A stretch of 64,000 nt of DNA, from contig NZ_JOFH01000019.1 of assembly GCF_000721235.1 (NCBI RefSeq), positions 62,001-126,000 of the forward strand, given 5' to 3'. Within the stretch, counting starts at the first letter, position 1. Every line of letters begins with the position of its first letter. Shown here piece by piece: positions 40,383 through 50,200 of the stretch. The stretch comes from Streptomyces olivaceus (GTDB lineage Bacteria; Actinomycetota; Actinomycetes; Streptomycetales; Streptomycetaceae). A model generated the notes under the pieces. It did no database searches and was not told the DNA's origin. It saw nothing but the letters and a program-made list of their open reading frames with translations. The position numbers and the translations under genes were made by a program.

Positions 40383-41288
40383 CTACACCGGGCTGATCGC
40401 GCCCGAGACGAACCAATTGACCAGAGTCAATGCAAGGACCACGGCGCTCTCTGCTTCCGCTTGAGAGACGTGCAAGGGGGCTTGGATGTCAGGGTCGACG
40501 TGCCGGGTGTACTCGTTCGTCCAAAGAATCTGCATCATCCCAAGGAGAACAGTCTTGGGATCTGCCGCTGAGTCGACCTTGAAAGTGAAGTTCCACTTAT
40601 CAGGCTTATCTCGGAATGCTGTGATCATTTTACCGAGAGTCGGGATGGAGTCTTTTGGTGAGATAACCGGCGCGGCGGCGGCCTCCACCGCCCGAACCGC
40701 ATATCGGTAGGCGGCTGAAGGGTCCCTCGTCATCGAGAAGGCGTGCTTCCAAGCGTCAGCAAGCAGCCTGCCGGCACGTGCATCGAGAGTTCCCGTTGTC
40801 TCTGCGGCGAGCTGCACCGTGGCATCGATGCGCTCGACGAGTCCCGGCTTGCCCGATACGAGGCCAACTCGCCAGGCTGAGGCGGCTTCCTCAAGCGACC
40901 GCTCCAACTCCTCGCAGTGGTAGTGCTCAGGTGGTAGATCCGACAGCATCAGGTCCACGGCGCCGAGGAATGATTCGTCGTCTTTATAGAGGGTGCCTCG
41001 CAAGTGATGAAGGAGGGCTTGCCTGTCGGAAATTGTGGCTTCGCCGCCGGTCCATCCGGATGAAATCCTCAGAACGCGTTCGACTCTACGCATCTTCTCG
41101 GCGTTTGGTGCAGAGTAGGAGCCGCTCCGGTTGTTGCCATACGTGCTGTGAAGCTGCCCAGAGAGCCAACTCCACAAGGACTCGCGGAGCCAGGAAGGGA
41201 CTCCGTCCGTGAGTCGCACAAATTCCTGGTGTGCAGCCTCACTGCGACGAGCCGAAAAAGGCCGCCACTCATCTTCTTTTTGGTTCAT
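40383..41288 (-). CDS. hypothetical protein, possible abortive-infection C-terminal domain
   Basis: 301 aa, mostly helical. The last ~120 residues (DAWKHAFSMTRDPSAAYRYAVRAVEAAAAP, SIPTLGKMI, MMQILWTNEYTRHVDP, ESAVVLALTLVNWFVSGA) resemble the C-terminal domain seen in abortive-infection-type proteins, with R-H in place of the usual R...HG. I am not sure of this match. The start is ATG 41288. GC content is lower than in the core genes, suggesting cargo acquired separately. Confidence 0.5.
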   Translation of the reverse strand: MNQKEDEWRPFSARRSEAAHQEFVRLTDGVPSWLRESLWSWLSGQLHSTYGNNRSGSYSAPNAEKMRRVERVLRISSGWTGGEATISDRQALLHHLRGTLYKDDESFLGAVDLMLSDLPPEHYHCEELERSLEEAASAWRVGLVSGKPGLVERIDATVQLAAETTGTLDARAGRLLADAWKHAFSMTRDPSAAYRYAVRAVEAAAAPVISPKDSIPTLGKMITAFRDKPDKWNFTFKVDSAADPKTVLLGMMQILWTNEYTRHVDPDIQAPLHVSQAEAESAVVLALTLVNWFVSGAISPV

Positions 41289-41645
41289 CGGGTCCCCCGA
41301 TCTTGCCACCGGCATCGCCATACACCATACCCGCGCCGATGGTTCGGTCGCTGAGGTATTCCTGTCAGCAGGCCCATCACCCCCGGAAACCTTGGAGCAG
41401 CAGTATCGAGCAGTCCTTAGCAGCAGCGTCGTCTACGGAGTGGTCGGAGGTACCAGATCGAACTTGCGCGGGTAGATGCACAAGCGCCCTCCCGGGCCGT
41501 CCTCGGGCCGTGGAGGGGCGCTCAGCGTTGACCAACGTCGACAGCTACCGACAGCTCAGCAGCAGGTCAGGACATTGATCGATTAGGCGGCCGCAGGTTA
41601 CGGCCGTCGGTGATCAGTTGTGGCTGTAGAGAATGGTCGCAGCGG
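41289..41645. other. gap between Abi-like and HNH genes
   Basis: 357 bp, presumably holding the promoter of the Abi-like gene. No gene or strong motif was recognised. A GC-rich inverted segment (CCTCCCGGGCCGTCCTCGGGCC...) lies around 41488-41520. Confidence 0.35.
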
Positions 41646-42695
41646 TCACACGTCCGCGGACTCCATCGGTGCCCGAGGGCCTGGCAAACCGGGTTCTCCA
41701 TCGTTAGCTTGCTCCAGCACCAGGAGGCGAAGTTCCGCCGGGGTGGGCCACGGCGCGCTGCGGTGGATCATGCGGTGGCAGTTCGAGCAGATCAGAGCCA
41801 GGTCCGCCAGCTTTGTAGTGCCCTCTCCAGCCACGTGGAGCGGCACTACGTGGTGACACTCGATGTAACCGTCACCGCGCTTGCCGTACACCTTGGCGAA
41901 GTCGAATCCGCAGGCTTCGCAAGACAGGGCGCCACCCCGCTTGAGTACCGATTCGATCTTCTTCCTGCGGAGACCCTTATTGCGTTCGCGCGTGCGATGG
42001 CGCCGGTAGAGAGCACGTCCCTCGGGTACGCTGACGTCGTCATCGAAGCTTCCATCATCAGACTGCGCTACAGGTTGCAGATCACCGGACCGCAGTCCCT
42101 CACGAAGTAGCTCAGCGGCACGCGCCATCTCGGCCGGTCGGTCCAGGAAGTCACGGAGTACCTCGCGGTCCAGCTGTCCGCCGTTGGTCGGATCACCGTC
42201 GTAGTCGGGGTGGAAGCTGGCGATGTTGACAGTCTTGAGCGCCGCGCCGTTGCGGTTGCGGTACTCGGCCGCCCGCTGCTCCGGTGGGTAAGCAGCCAAG
42301 AGCTGTAGGAGGTCGGACAGTTCCGCGATCCGGGGGTCCGAGGATGGGAGCGCTCGCCACCCGTTCTTGGCGACGACATCGCACGCGAGGATCAGCTCGT
42401 CCCTGGTCCACTTCGGGCTACGAGATACTCCCACCTGAAAGCCTTCGCGCTTGAGCCAGCCAACTGCGGGTCCCACACCGGCGCTCAGCTCACCCCAAGT
42501 CAAGGGCCTACCCTGAGAGTGCTTGTGGGCCACCGCTGCCACGGCCTTGGAGTCATACTCCTTGCCGTCGTGCAGGATCGGGAACTTCCGGCCCGGCTTG
42601 AAGTCGTAGAGGTCGAGGAACGCCTCCGCCCCCAGTTCGTCGTACTCCTGCAGAGTCTTCAGGATGTCGTCACGCGAGATGGCCCCTTTTTCCAT
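41646..42695 (-). CDS. HNH endonuclease with ScoMcrA-like N-terminal domains
   Basis: 349 aa. The first ~80 residues (ILKTLQEYDELGAEAFLDLYDF, HDGKEYDSKAVAAVAHKHSQG) resemble the N-terminal head of ScoMcrA. Residues ~95-190 (RDELILACDVVAKNG, IAELSDLLQLLAAYPPEQ, YRNRNGAALKTVNIASFHPDY) resemble the family's sulfur-binding domain. The C-terminal HNH has CEACGF, ECHHVVPLH and LALICSNCHRMIHR. The model is a modification-dependent (type IV) nuclease recognising phosphorothioate or methylated DNA. The usual Y-P of the sulfur pocket appears here as Y-D, so specificity is uncertain. ATG 42695. Confidence 0.75.
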   Translation of the reverse strand: MEKGAISRDDILKTLQEYDELGAEAFLDLYDFKPGRKFPILHDGKEYDSKAVAAVAHKHSQGRPLTWGELSAGVGPAVGWLKREGFQVGVSRSPKWTRDELILACDVVAKNGWRALPSSDPRIAELSDLLQLLAAYPPEQRAAEYRNRNGAALKTVNIASFHPDYDGDPTNGGQLDREVLRDFLDRPAEMARAAELLREGLRSGDLQPVAQSDDGSFDDDVSVPEGRALYRRHRTRERNKGLRRKKIESVLKRGGALSCEACGFDFAKVYGKRGDGYIECHHVVPLHVAGEGTTKLADLALICSNCHRMIHRSAPWPTPAELRLLVLEQANDGEPGLPGPRAPMESADV

Positions 42696-42953
42696 GGGCG
42701 GAGCTTAAAGGGCAGGTGTGACAACAGACGTGGCAGTCGGCGCCTCCATGCCAACCGAGCGGCAGTGCAGGGACTGGGTGAACGTCAGCCTCGCGTCAGA
42801 TTGAGGCACCCACACGGGCGCGGTCTCCCCACCTCCCAGAGGGCATCTACGGCTCGTACGTCACCCGAGCGGGGCTGACGACGAACAACCGATGTCACCA
42901 GCGCGAGTGTGTTGCATTTGCGCAACGTGCAATCTCCTTGAGGTTGTCGGAGC
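42696..42953. promoter_or_regulatory. divergent promoter region with palindrome
   Basis: 258 bp between the HNH gene (leftward) and the XRE-ImmA gene (rightward). Directly before the latter, TTGCA (42912-42916), the perfect palindrome TTGCGCAA (42918-42925) and TGCAA (42928-42932) form a nearly symmetric array, a likely operator for the XRE protein. Confidence 0.55.
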
Positions 42954-43781
42954 GTGGGTGAGATTGTTCATCGTGTGACCGGATCAAGGGACAGCCTGCT
43001 CGGGGCAGCGTTGCGCGAAGCACGCAAACGTGGGCGCATCACTCAGCGTGACGCGGTCGAGGGGTGCGGGATCTCGTATTCGACGCTTTCCCGGATCGAG
43101 AACGGTGTGCTACCAGTCCGGTCACTCCAAGTTGCATTGGCGGTCGCCCGCAACGTTGGGCTGGAGGAGGGGGAGGTTTTGCGTCTGGCTGGGCCGCTAG
43201 CGTCGGCCGGCTCGGCCGAACTCGCTGACCCCAGTATCCGCCGTGTTCTGCGAGACGGCCGACTGAACCCAGATGCGTTGTCGGCACTCCGCGTGACGCA
43301 TCTGAGGCTGCTCTCGTCAGAATTTTCAGCCGATCTGGGGAGCGCGAGGCCCGTAGACGTGCGGCTCGCTGCCAAGAAGGCAGGTCTCACCCTCGTTCCG
43401 AGTAACGGTACGGAGGCCCGCTTCGCCCGCCAAGGCCAGTGCTACGAGTTCCCTCGGGGCAATGACAGTGCCCCGATGGGACAGCGGCTCTGGGGTGCGC
43501 ATGGCATCGCCCATCGACTCATCGCCGCCGAGAGCGGGACCATACCGGAGTGCCAGGTGAGAGAAGTCGGCTCGGTGGCTGAGAGGGAGGCGACCTATGT
43601 AGCGTCCCGCATCCTCGTACCTCAAGCCCTGCTGGCCGCTGACTTGCGGCAAAGGCCACTGCCGCAGGATCCCACCGAATTTACAGCCGCCTTGGAGCGG
43701 GTCGCCTCCCGGTTCCGGGTCCCTACCCAGTGGGCTTCAGCACGTGTGGCCGAAGACAAGATCGGAGAACTTCACTGGTGA
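42954..43781 (+). CDS. XRE-family regulator with ImmA/IrrE-like domain
   Basis: 275 aa (GTG 42954; GTG 42975 is possible). The helix-turn-helix is at about 15-75 (LREARKRGRITQRDAVEGCGISYSTLSRIENG). The C-terminal half has the ImmA/IrrE layout: FPRGNDSAPMGQRLWGAHGIAHRLI then EREATYVASRILVPQALL. The metalloprotease motif HExxH is changed to HGIAH, lacking the catalytic Glu, so peptidase activity is doubtful and the domain may only sense. The stop overlaps the next gene (GTGA). It is likely the switch of the operon that follows. Confidence 0.78.
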   Translation: MGEIVHRVTGSRDSLLGAALREARKRGRITQRDAVEGCGISYSTLSRIENGVLPVRSLQVALAVARNVGLEEGEVLRLAGPLASAGSAELADPSIRRVLRDGRLNPDALSALRVTHLRLLSSEFSADLGSARPVDVRLAAKKAGLTLVPSNGTEARFARQGQCYEFPRGNDSAPMGQRLWGAHGIAHRLIAAESGTIPECQVREVGSVAEREATYVASRILVPQALLAADLRQRPLPQDPTEFTAALERVASRFRVPTQWASARVAEDKIGELHW

Positions 43782-45649
43782 CAGGTAATCAGGCACGTCC
43801 GTGGGGAGACGACTCCCCCAGCCCGCTGGCGGCTATCCGCCAGATGCGCGCCGATGCCCAAGGCGCCGTCGTAGCTCTCGGTAGCCAGACTGACTCGCAG
43901 GCAGCAGCTTACGTCCCCAGCGCAGTCGACGACGCGATCACGGAACTGGCCTCTCAAACCGTTCCGCCGCATGCCATCTTCATCACTGGTAGCGCAGGGG
44001 GAGGCAAAAGCGGAGCAGCGGAGTTCCAACGGCAGGCTCACGCCGAAAAGTTCAGCGTCATAGTGGAGGACGCCACGCATGCCGATAGCCCCGGCGAGGA
44101 CCAGGCCGACAGCCTTGCGCGCAGACTCGCCGACCTTGCCGACGATGCAGACCAACGCCCCAGCGCACCGATCCTTGTCGCAGCAAACATCGGGATGCTC
44201 ATCCAACTTGCTCCGCTGTGGAAAGAACGCGGGTTCCAGTTCACCGCTCTCGTCCATGCGCTGTTCACGCGCCTGGGCCTGCCAGTGGAAGACGCGGTCG
44301 GACAACCGCTGCTCCCATTGCAGGTCGAGGTGCTGAACCTGGACCACCGCCCTACCGCAGGAGAGGGGACCCTGCTGCCGGAGATGCTCAAGCGGCTGGC
44401 ACCGGGCGACGGCACGGCTCTGTTCGATGCCAGGAGATGCGGCACCTGTCCGGCCATCTCACACTGCCCCGCCCACACGAATGCGGTCCTGCTGTCGACA
44501 GTAGCCGTCAGCGCGTTCGACACGGTGGCACGCCGCGCGGCCGTCGAACGCGGGCGGAGCGACACCCCTCGGGCGCTATGGGATCTGGTAAGCCGGACTG
44601 TCCTGCGACCGGAGCTGTACGACAGTTTCGTTGACCCCTGTGAGGCAAGTCTGCAGGCTCACCAGAAGGACGATGCCACTTTCGTGCTTAGAGGCCTGCT
44701 TCCGGTGACCGCGTTCGCTGGTGGAGGCGAGGTAGGGCCCCGCATCGCCGCACAGTCGCCGGCACTGGCTCCGACACGCGAGGCATACGAGGCTTTCGCA
44801 GACTCCGGTTTGCTCCCGATCCAGGACGCGCGACCGGTAGAGCGTCTGGTGGAGGCCGTAGAGAGAGCCGGGATCGACACACCGGCCCTGCGGACCGCAG
44901 CCGAGGCCCTCAAGGCGGGGTCCACCAGTCCGGACGCAACCCAGGAACGCGCCTGGCGTGACCTGGTGGCGGCCACAGTCATCGGATCGCGCTACTTCCT
45001 GGACGAGCTTCCGGACACTCAGTTCGATGAGGAGGAGCGGTTTCTCCGTGCGCTCAGTGCCTACGAACGCTGGCAGGCAGCAAAGCGCGACAATCATGGG
45101 GATACAGCACTCGAAGAGGACGTCGAACAGCACGTCAGCGCCATGGTTGACGAGCTCGCCGGCGGCTTCGCTGCCCTGTTCGGCGCTCAGGCCTCAGGGG
45201 GCACCTACCTACCCGTCCACATCTACGACGCCCGGGAGCCAACGCGGGTGTTCGTGCAGTTCAGACTCACTCTGGCCGAAGCGGTGCCTGTCCTCGACAA
45301 GCCATCGTCGACAAACCCGACCGGAACGCGCCACGTCGGCTACAGACCGATGGCTGTATCCCTCCGCATTGAACAAGGGCGAGACGGCCGACCGGACGCC
45401 CAGCTGGCTGTTGACCTCCCCTCCTACCGCATCCTCAGCGCTGCCACCCGGGGAGTGGCCAGCAGTGGGGACGCCGAACGTGTCTACGCCCTGCGGAGGG
45501 CGGCAGCAACGCTCGCACGGCTCGCAGAAGACCGAGAGTACGTGCACATGCTTGTGGACGACCCGACATCCGGATGCCGCTTCGTCATCGAGCCCCGGAC
45601 GGGCTTCAGCGGAAAGCTCACTCTCAACGCCAGGATGGTGAACGAATGA
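43778..45649 (+). CDS. P-loop ATPase, DptF/DndF-like
   Basis: 623 aa from GTG 43778. Walker A is GSAGGGKS (71-78). A following segment LVAANIGMLIQLAPLWKE and VEVLNLDHRP match what I know of DptF-type NTPases. A cysteine cluster C221-X2-C224-X5-C230 (CGTCPAISHC) precedes PAHTN. The FTPR-like pattern GRSDTPRALWDLVS also fits. In Dnd systems DptF acts with DptG and DptH to restrict DNA lacking phosphorothioates. Order (F-G-H), size and coupling (ATGA with the next gene) support the call; no modification genes accompany it. It could be a related, unnamed system. Confidence 0.6.
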   Translation: MTGNQARPWGDDSPSPLAAIRQMRADAQGAVVALGSQTDSQAAAYVPSAVDDAITELASQTVPPHAIFITGSAGGGKSGAAEFQRQAHAEKFSVIVEDATHADSPGEDQADSLARRLADLADDADQRPSAPILVAANIGMLIQLAPLWKERGFQFTALVHALFTRLGLPVEDAVGQPLLPLQVEVLNLDHRPTAGEGTLLPEMLKRLAPGDGTALFDARRCGTCPAISHCPAHTNAVLLSTVAVSAFDTVARRAAVERGRSDTPRALWDLVSRTVLRPELYDSFVDPCEASLQAHQKDDATFVLRGLLPVTAFAGGGEVGPRIAAQSPALAPTREAYEAFADSGLLPIQDARPVERLVEAVERAGIDTPALRTAAEALKAGSTSPDATQERAWRDLVAATVIGSRYFLDELPDTQFDEEERFLRALSAYERWQAAKRDNHGDTALEEDVEQHVSAMVDELAGGFAALFGAQASGGTYLPVHIYDAREPTRVFVQFRLTLAEAVPVLDKPSSTNPTGTRHVGYRPMAVSLRIEQGRDGRPDAQLAVDLPSYRILSAATRGVASSGDAERVYALRRAAATLARLAEDREYVHMLVDDPTSGCRFVIEPRTGFSGKLTLNARMVNE

Positions 45650-47250
45650 CCGGCCCTGCCGCGAGCCTGCAGGACACGCTGAACACAGTCGCGGCCTCAC
45701 GGAACGCAACGATCAGCCTGCTGGCTGACGGCCGGACGCTGCGGGCAACGTACGCCGGTCGGCAGTCCGAGCTCGCGCTTCCGATCGACGGAACCGACCT
45801 CGACCGCCTTGCCCACATTCCCAGCGCTCTTCCCTCCCGTGCGCGCGGTGACGTACGGGAGAAGACCCTCTACAACATCCTGCAGGACATGTCCGACAAC
45901 TCGGGCAACCGCGTAAACGACGAGAATCTCCGCGAGAAGCTCGCCGACCTCCTGCAGGTCGACCAGGGCCACCGGCAGGTCTTGGCCGCCGTCACCGAGA
46001 GGCAGTACTGGATCCACCCCACCTCAGCCTCGAATAGCCCGCGCAGCTTCCTCGCGCCGTTCCACAGTGAGCTCCCCACCGCCTTCGACTATGCGGGCCG
46101 CTACAAGTCGTTTCGCGGCAATCTGCTGCTCTTTCTGTGCTGGGACGGCAGCGGCTTCGACACCGCGCTGGCCGACGAGATCGCCAAGTTCCTGGGAAGC
46201 GAAGACGGCCTCAGCCCACTGGACCGGGTTTTCCTGAATGCCGCCCGCACGGCGGCTAGCTCGCAGGAGCTAGCACCTGTGTCCTCGAGGCGACTCCTCG
46301 AACGGTACGGTGAAGCGCTGCGGAACGACCTCGCGCCCGGCGCATTCGATCAAGAGAGCCTGGACCGCATCCGCCGGGACCTGCTGGCAGTAGTCAAGCT
46401 CCAACTGCCCCGCCACGACAAGGCACACGCGCTGATCGCAGTGTTCAGCCTCCACATCGCCCTCTACTACTACCGGCTCGCATTCCGCCTGGGGACGGGG
46501 CTGGATTGCGCGGCAGCGGTCCTCGATGGCAAGGAGCTGCCTGAGCGCCCTAGATTTGAAGGGCGAATCCTTTTCCGCGTCGGTAGCGCAGGTGACCGGC
46601 CGGTTCGGGCCTCCGACGCCTGCGCCCAAGCCTGGCGGCATCTCGATGAGCATCACCTACTGGCCCTACCAGCCAACATGGTCTCCGCAAATCTGGTTCA
46701 CCAGGTAGCGCAGGTCAGCGGATCAGACTGTGGCCCCGTACCCGACCCGTACGCCTGCGCACAGGCTCTGGCCGGCGATCCGGTTGGCCGGGTCTTGGCG
46801 GACCTGCTGTGTGCTGCCGCAGCCGTGATGCTCCGGAAGGACAGCACGGAAGTTGTCCCATCGGATCCGGGCATCGGAGTCTACGCCCTTCGAGAGGCCG
46901 TCCTGGCCTCATTCCGGAGCCGGGGCAATGCCTTGAAGCAACGGGGCCGCGACATTGTGAACACGTTCGTCGGCGGCTTCAGCGGCGAGTTGAAACGCAA
47001 CCGCGGCCGAGTGCGTTTCTTCGAGCTGGACGAACAGGTCATCTTCCTCCTCGTCAAGCTGCTGCTCGATAACTCCGGCCGGAACCAGCTGGCTTTCCGC
47101 CAGGAATTCCTACCGGGTCTCCGCGAGTACGGCCTTGCGCCTCAGGACGCGGCGGAGGAAGAACTTCTCTCCCAGGCCCTGGGCCGTCTGGGACTGCTCG
47201 AACGCTACAGCGATGCCGGGGAGGCACTGTATGTCCGCCACATCCTCTGA
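45646..47250 (+). CDS. DptG/DndG-like protein
   Basis: 534 aa from ATG 45646, overlapping the previous stop by 4 nt. It has no Walker motif or known catalytic signature. The central part (FHSELPTAFDYAGRYKSFRGNLLLFLCW, HDKAHALIAVFSLHIALYYYRLAFRLG) and the C-terminus LGLLERYSDAGEALYVRHIL resemble DptG proteins. The C-terminus may be a winged helix. It is placed exactly between the F-like and H-like genes, as dndG is. It is probably a structural partner in a three-protein complex. Confidence 0.55.
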   Translation: MTGPAASLQDTLNTVAASRNATISLLADGRTLRATYAGRQSELALPIDGTDLDRLAHIPSALPSRARGDVREKTLYNILQDMSDNSGNRVNDENLREKLADLLQVDQGHRQVLAAVTERQYWIHPTSASNSPRSFLAPFHSELPTAFDYAGRYKSFRGNLLLFLCWDGSGFDTALADEIAKFLGSEDGLSPLDRVFLNAARTAASSQELAPVSSRRLLERYGEALRNDLAPGAFDQESLDRIRRDLLAVVKLQLPRHDKAHALIAVFSLHIALYYYRLAFRLGTGLDCAAAVLDGKELPERPRFEGRILFRVGSAGDRPVRASDACAQAWRHLDEHHLLALPANMVSANLVHQVAQVSGSDCGPVPDPYACAQALAGDPVGRVLADLLCAAAAVMLRKDSTEVVPSDPGIGVYALREAVLASFRSRGNALKQRGRDIVNTFVGGFSGELKRNRGRVRFFELDEQVIFLLVKLLLDNSGRNQLAFRQEFLPGLREYGLAPQDAAEEELLSQALGRLGLLERYSDAGEALYVRHIL

Positions 47251-50200
47251 CTCAGGCCGCCGGCACTACACCACACTTGTGGCTGCCGCCCTCAAGCAGG
47301 CGGCAGCACAGCCCCAGCGTGCAGGCCGCCGCCTGATGCTGCGCGGTCTGCACGGATTGGCCCCCGCTGACCTCCTGCCCGCACTCCTGGCCTCCGAGAC
47401 CGTTACCGTGACGGTCTACCCTGAAGGCCTCAGCGGGCAGTCCCGTGATATCACCGCGACCAGGCTGGCCAACGGCACCCTGCTCATCCCGTACCTGGTC
47501 AACTCGGATACCTCGACGCCGACGGGACCCAACACCGGAGGCGAAGGCTTCGCCGCCGCTTTGCGCACCCATTTCCTTGCTGGAGCAACCGAGCCCCGCG
47601 TCCTGCTCATCCTCGACCACCAACCCCCTGAGACAGTCCTGTCCACGACCGAGGACGCCGCCCTGCTCCCCGAACTGGAGTGGACCCAGCTTGCCCGGCA
47701 GGCCGCGGTGCAGGAGACACCGTCCCTGTCTGCATTCGTTGCAGCCGTCGTCGAGGACTACCTCGACCGGTGCGTCACGAGCGCCCAGATCAACTGGCAG
47801 GACGCTGAGCGGCTCCGGGGTTGGGTGACGGACAACAAGGACAAGCCCGAAACACACGCAGGCCTGGCACTTCCACTGCTCGGTTTCTACATCGCCGACA
47901 GCAAACCCACCCCGCGGCGCCTGGCCAAATCCGCTGACTGGCGGCGGGACCTTGACGACTGGATCGCATCCCCTTCCGAGGACCTGGCGCGCCGGCTCCT
48001 CCTGAAGCGAATCCCGGCCGAAGGAGCCGCCAAGGTCCTGCAGTCACGCAGCCTCCGCGGCATGGACTACACGGGATTCACGCTGGACGACCTCGCCCGC
48101 AGCGCCACTGGCGCCGCACTGGACCTGGACGCTGTCCACCCCGTCAGCGGGCCGCGGCTTGTCCTGAAGGGCCAACAGAGTCTGGCCATCTGGATGCCTG
48201 CCAGCGGTGGGACACTGCAATTCAACCTCATCCGGCTTCTCGGACGAGGAGAGAGCGTGCGCGTGCGGTGGCAGCACGACAGCTACGCCACCCTTAAGAC
48301 TCAGGGCCGCGGCGCGCTCCTCAACGTGGCGCCGCCAAGCGCTGCCCAATGGCGCTTCGGCGCCGTTGAACTGAACTCGCCCGATGGCCCGGTTCAAAGC
48401 TTCCGTCTGGCACTGTTCTTCAGTGACGCAGACATCGCAGGGTTTGAGCGCGGGCTCGACGTCGACCCTGACGTCGGGGGGTTCATCTGCGCGGACCAGC
48501 CGCAGCTCGACGCCTGGCGCGCTGACGGCAAGGAACTCGGCACGGCCAAGATCATCACCCCTGCTACGGACAACAGCGACAACGATGGTCCGCAACTGGT
48601 CACAGGCCTGCTGCAAGGATCACCCGTCGGGCCCGTCCCGGTGGTGCCTCGCAGCGCCACAGAAACTGACGAGGAGGAAGACGCCTCTGGCCCCGGTTCC
48701 GACTTGCTCGACGCCAAGGGAAGTCGCGCCGACAACGACGAGGCCGACCACGAGGACCTGCACGGCGACGAAGATACCGGGCCAGAACCGGACCCTCTGC
48801 TGAATCGGCCTGCCCTCGGCAGGGGCGAATCCCTGCCCACCAACGGACAGCAGCTCACGCTCGCCCACGCCATGCTCGCTTTCCGCCAATCCGACTGGCC
48901 GGCGAACGCCAACATCCCTGAGACAACCGCATCCGGACAACAGAAGAAGATCACCGCCAGATACGGTGCACAGCGTGTCGAGGTGCAGCCCAGGATCGGC
49001 AAGACCAGCCTCCTCGGACCCGAGAGTCTGATCCTTCAGCACCCTGAGGGAGCTGCCTTCCGCGTCAGCAGCACGGGTGCCGAAGTCCTCCAGCAGCTGC
49101 CACAGCCCGAAGCCTCGTGGGCAAAGGAGCTCAAGGCATTCGCCGATGCCAGACGCCGGTTCTTCGAAATTGCCGCCGCCGTCGGCAGCGTCTTTGCTCT
49201 GGACCCGCGATCCCCTGAGGCATCTGCCTACACCAGCACCTACCGCGCCCTGCTCGAAGCGTTGCCCCGCAGCGGTGCCTCCCGCACTGAGTACGAGCGG
49301 CTCCTGCTCATCGACACCACTGAAGTCATCGGGACCCCGGACTTGTTCGTGGCGCCCACCAATCCGCTGAGCATTGCCTTCTACGCGGGCCTCACCACGC
49401 GCTTCGCCGAACTCGTTGGTGCAGGTGCGGAAGACTTGGACAAGGCCGACCTCAGCGCGTTTTCACCGCAGCACCTGCTGCCCCTGATCATGGCGGACGG
49501 CAGCTGGCACGAAGGCGTGCCCTGCCCCCATGCCTTCTTGTGGAGACGCTACCGACCGCTGGACGGGAGCACGCCGGGAGCGCTTGAACGCAACAGCTCG
49601 TTCATTGCCGGCCGCATCGCCTTCTTCCTGGATGTTCACCCGGGCATGAGCAATCCCGACGCCACTGTTGCCGTCACCTTCGCCAACCCCGGCATCGAGC
49701 CAGTCCTGGACGCGATGCGCGAGTTCTACCGCAAGGACCTGACACGCCAGGCGTATACGCGCCCCAAGCTCCGCGTGACCCTTGACGGGGACGCAGACGG
49801 GATCCGGCACGGCGTCTCATCGCTGGTCGCCTCGGCCGCCTCCGATCCTCTGGACCGACTGGTATGCACTCGCTCGGTCATCCGCCACCGCCCCGCTGAC
49901 GAGCAGGACTTCTCCCACCTGTCCTTCCTATTCCGGAGCCCCGGCGAACGCAAGGTACGGCCGGTCGGCCTGCAACGGAGAGCGGGTACCACCTTCGCCC
50001 GTGCGCTCGCATGTGCACCCGGACGAGTTTTGATTCCCGACGCCGATCCGGTTTTCGCCACCGGAGTCTTCGCTCCTCAGCCGGACCAAGGCTCATCCGA
50101 TCTGGAAGCCATCCAGTATCGATGCCTGGAGCTGGTCGGCGGGCAGGGTGGGGAAAATCTCGCCGCTGACCAGACCCGCATGGTCACTGTCCGCACCTCC

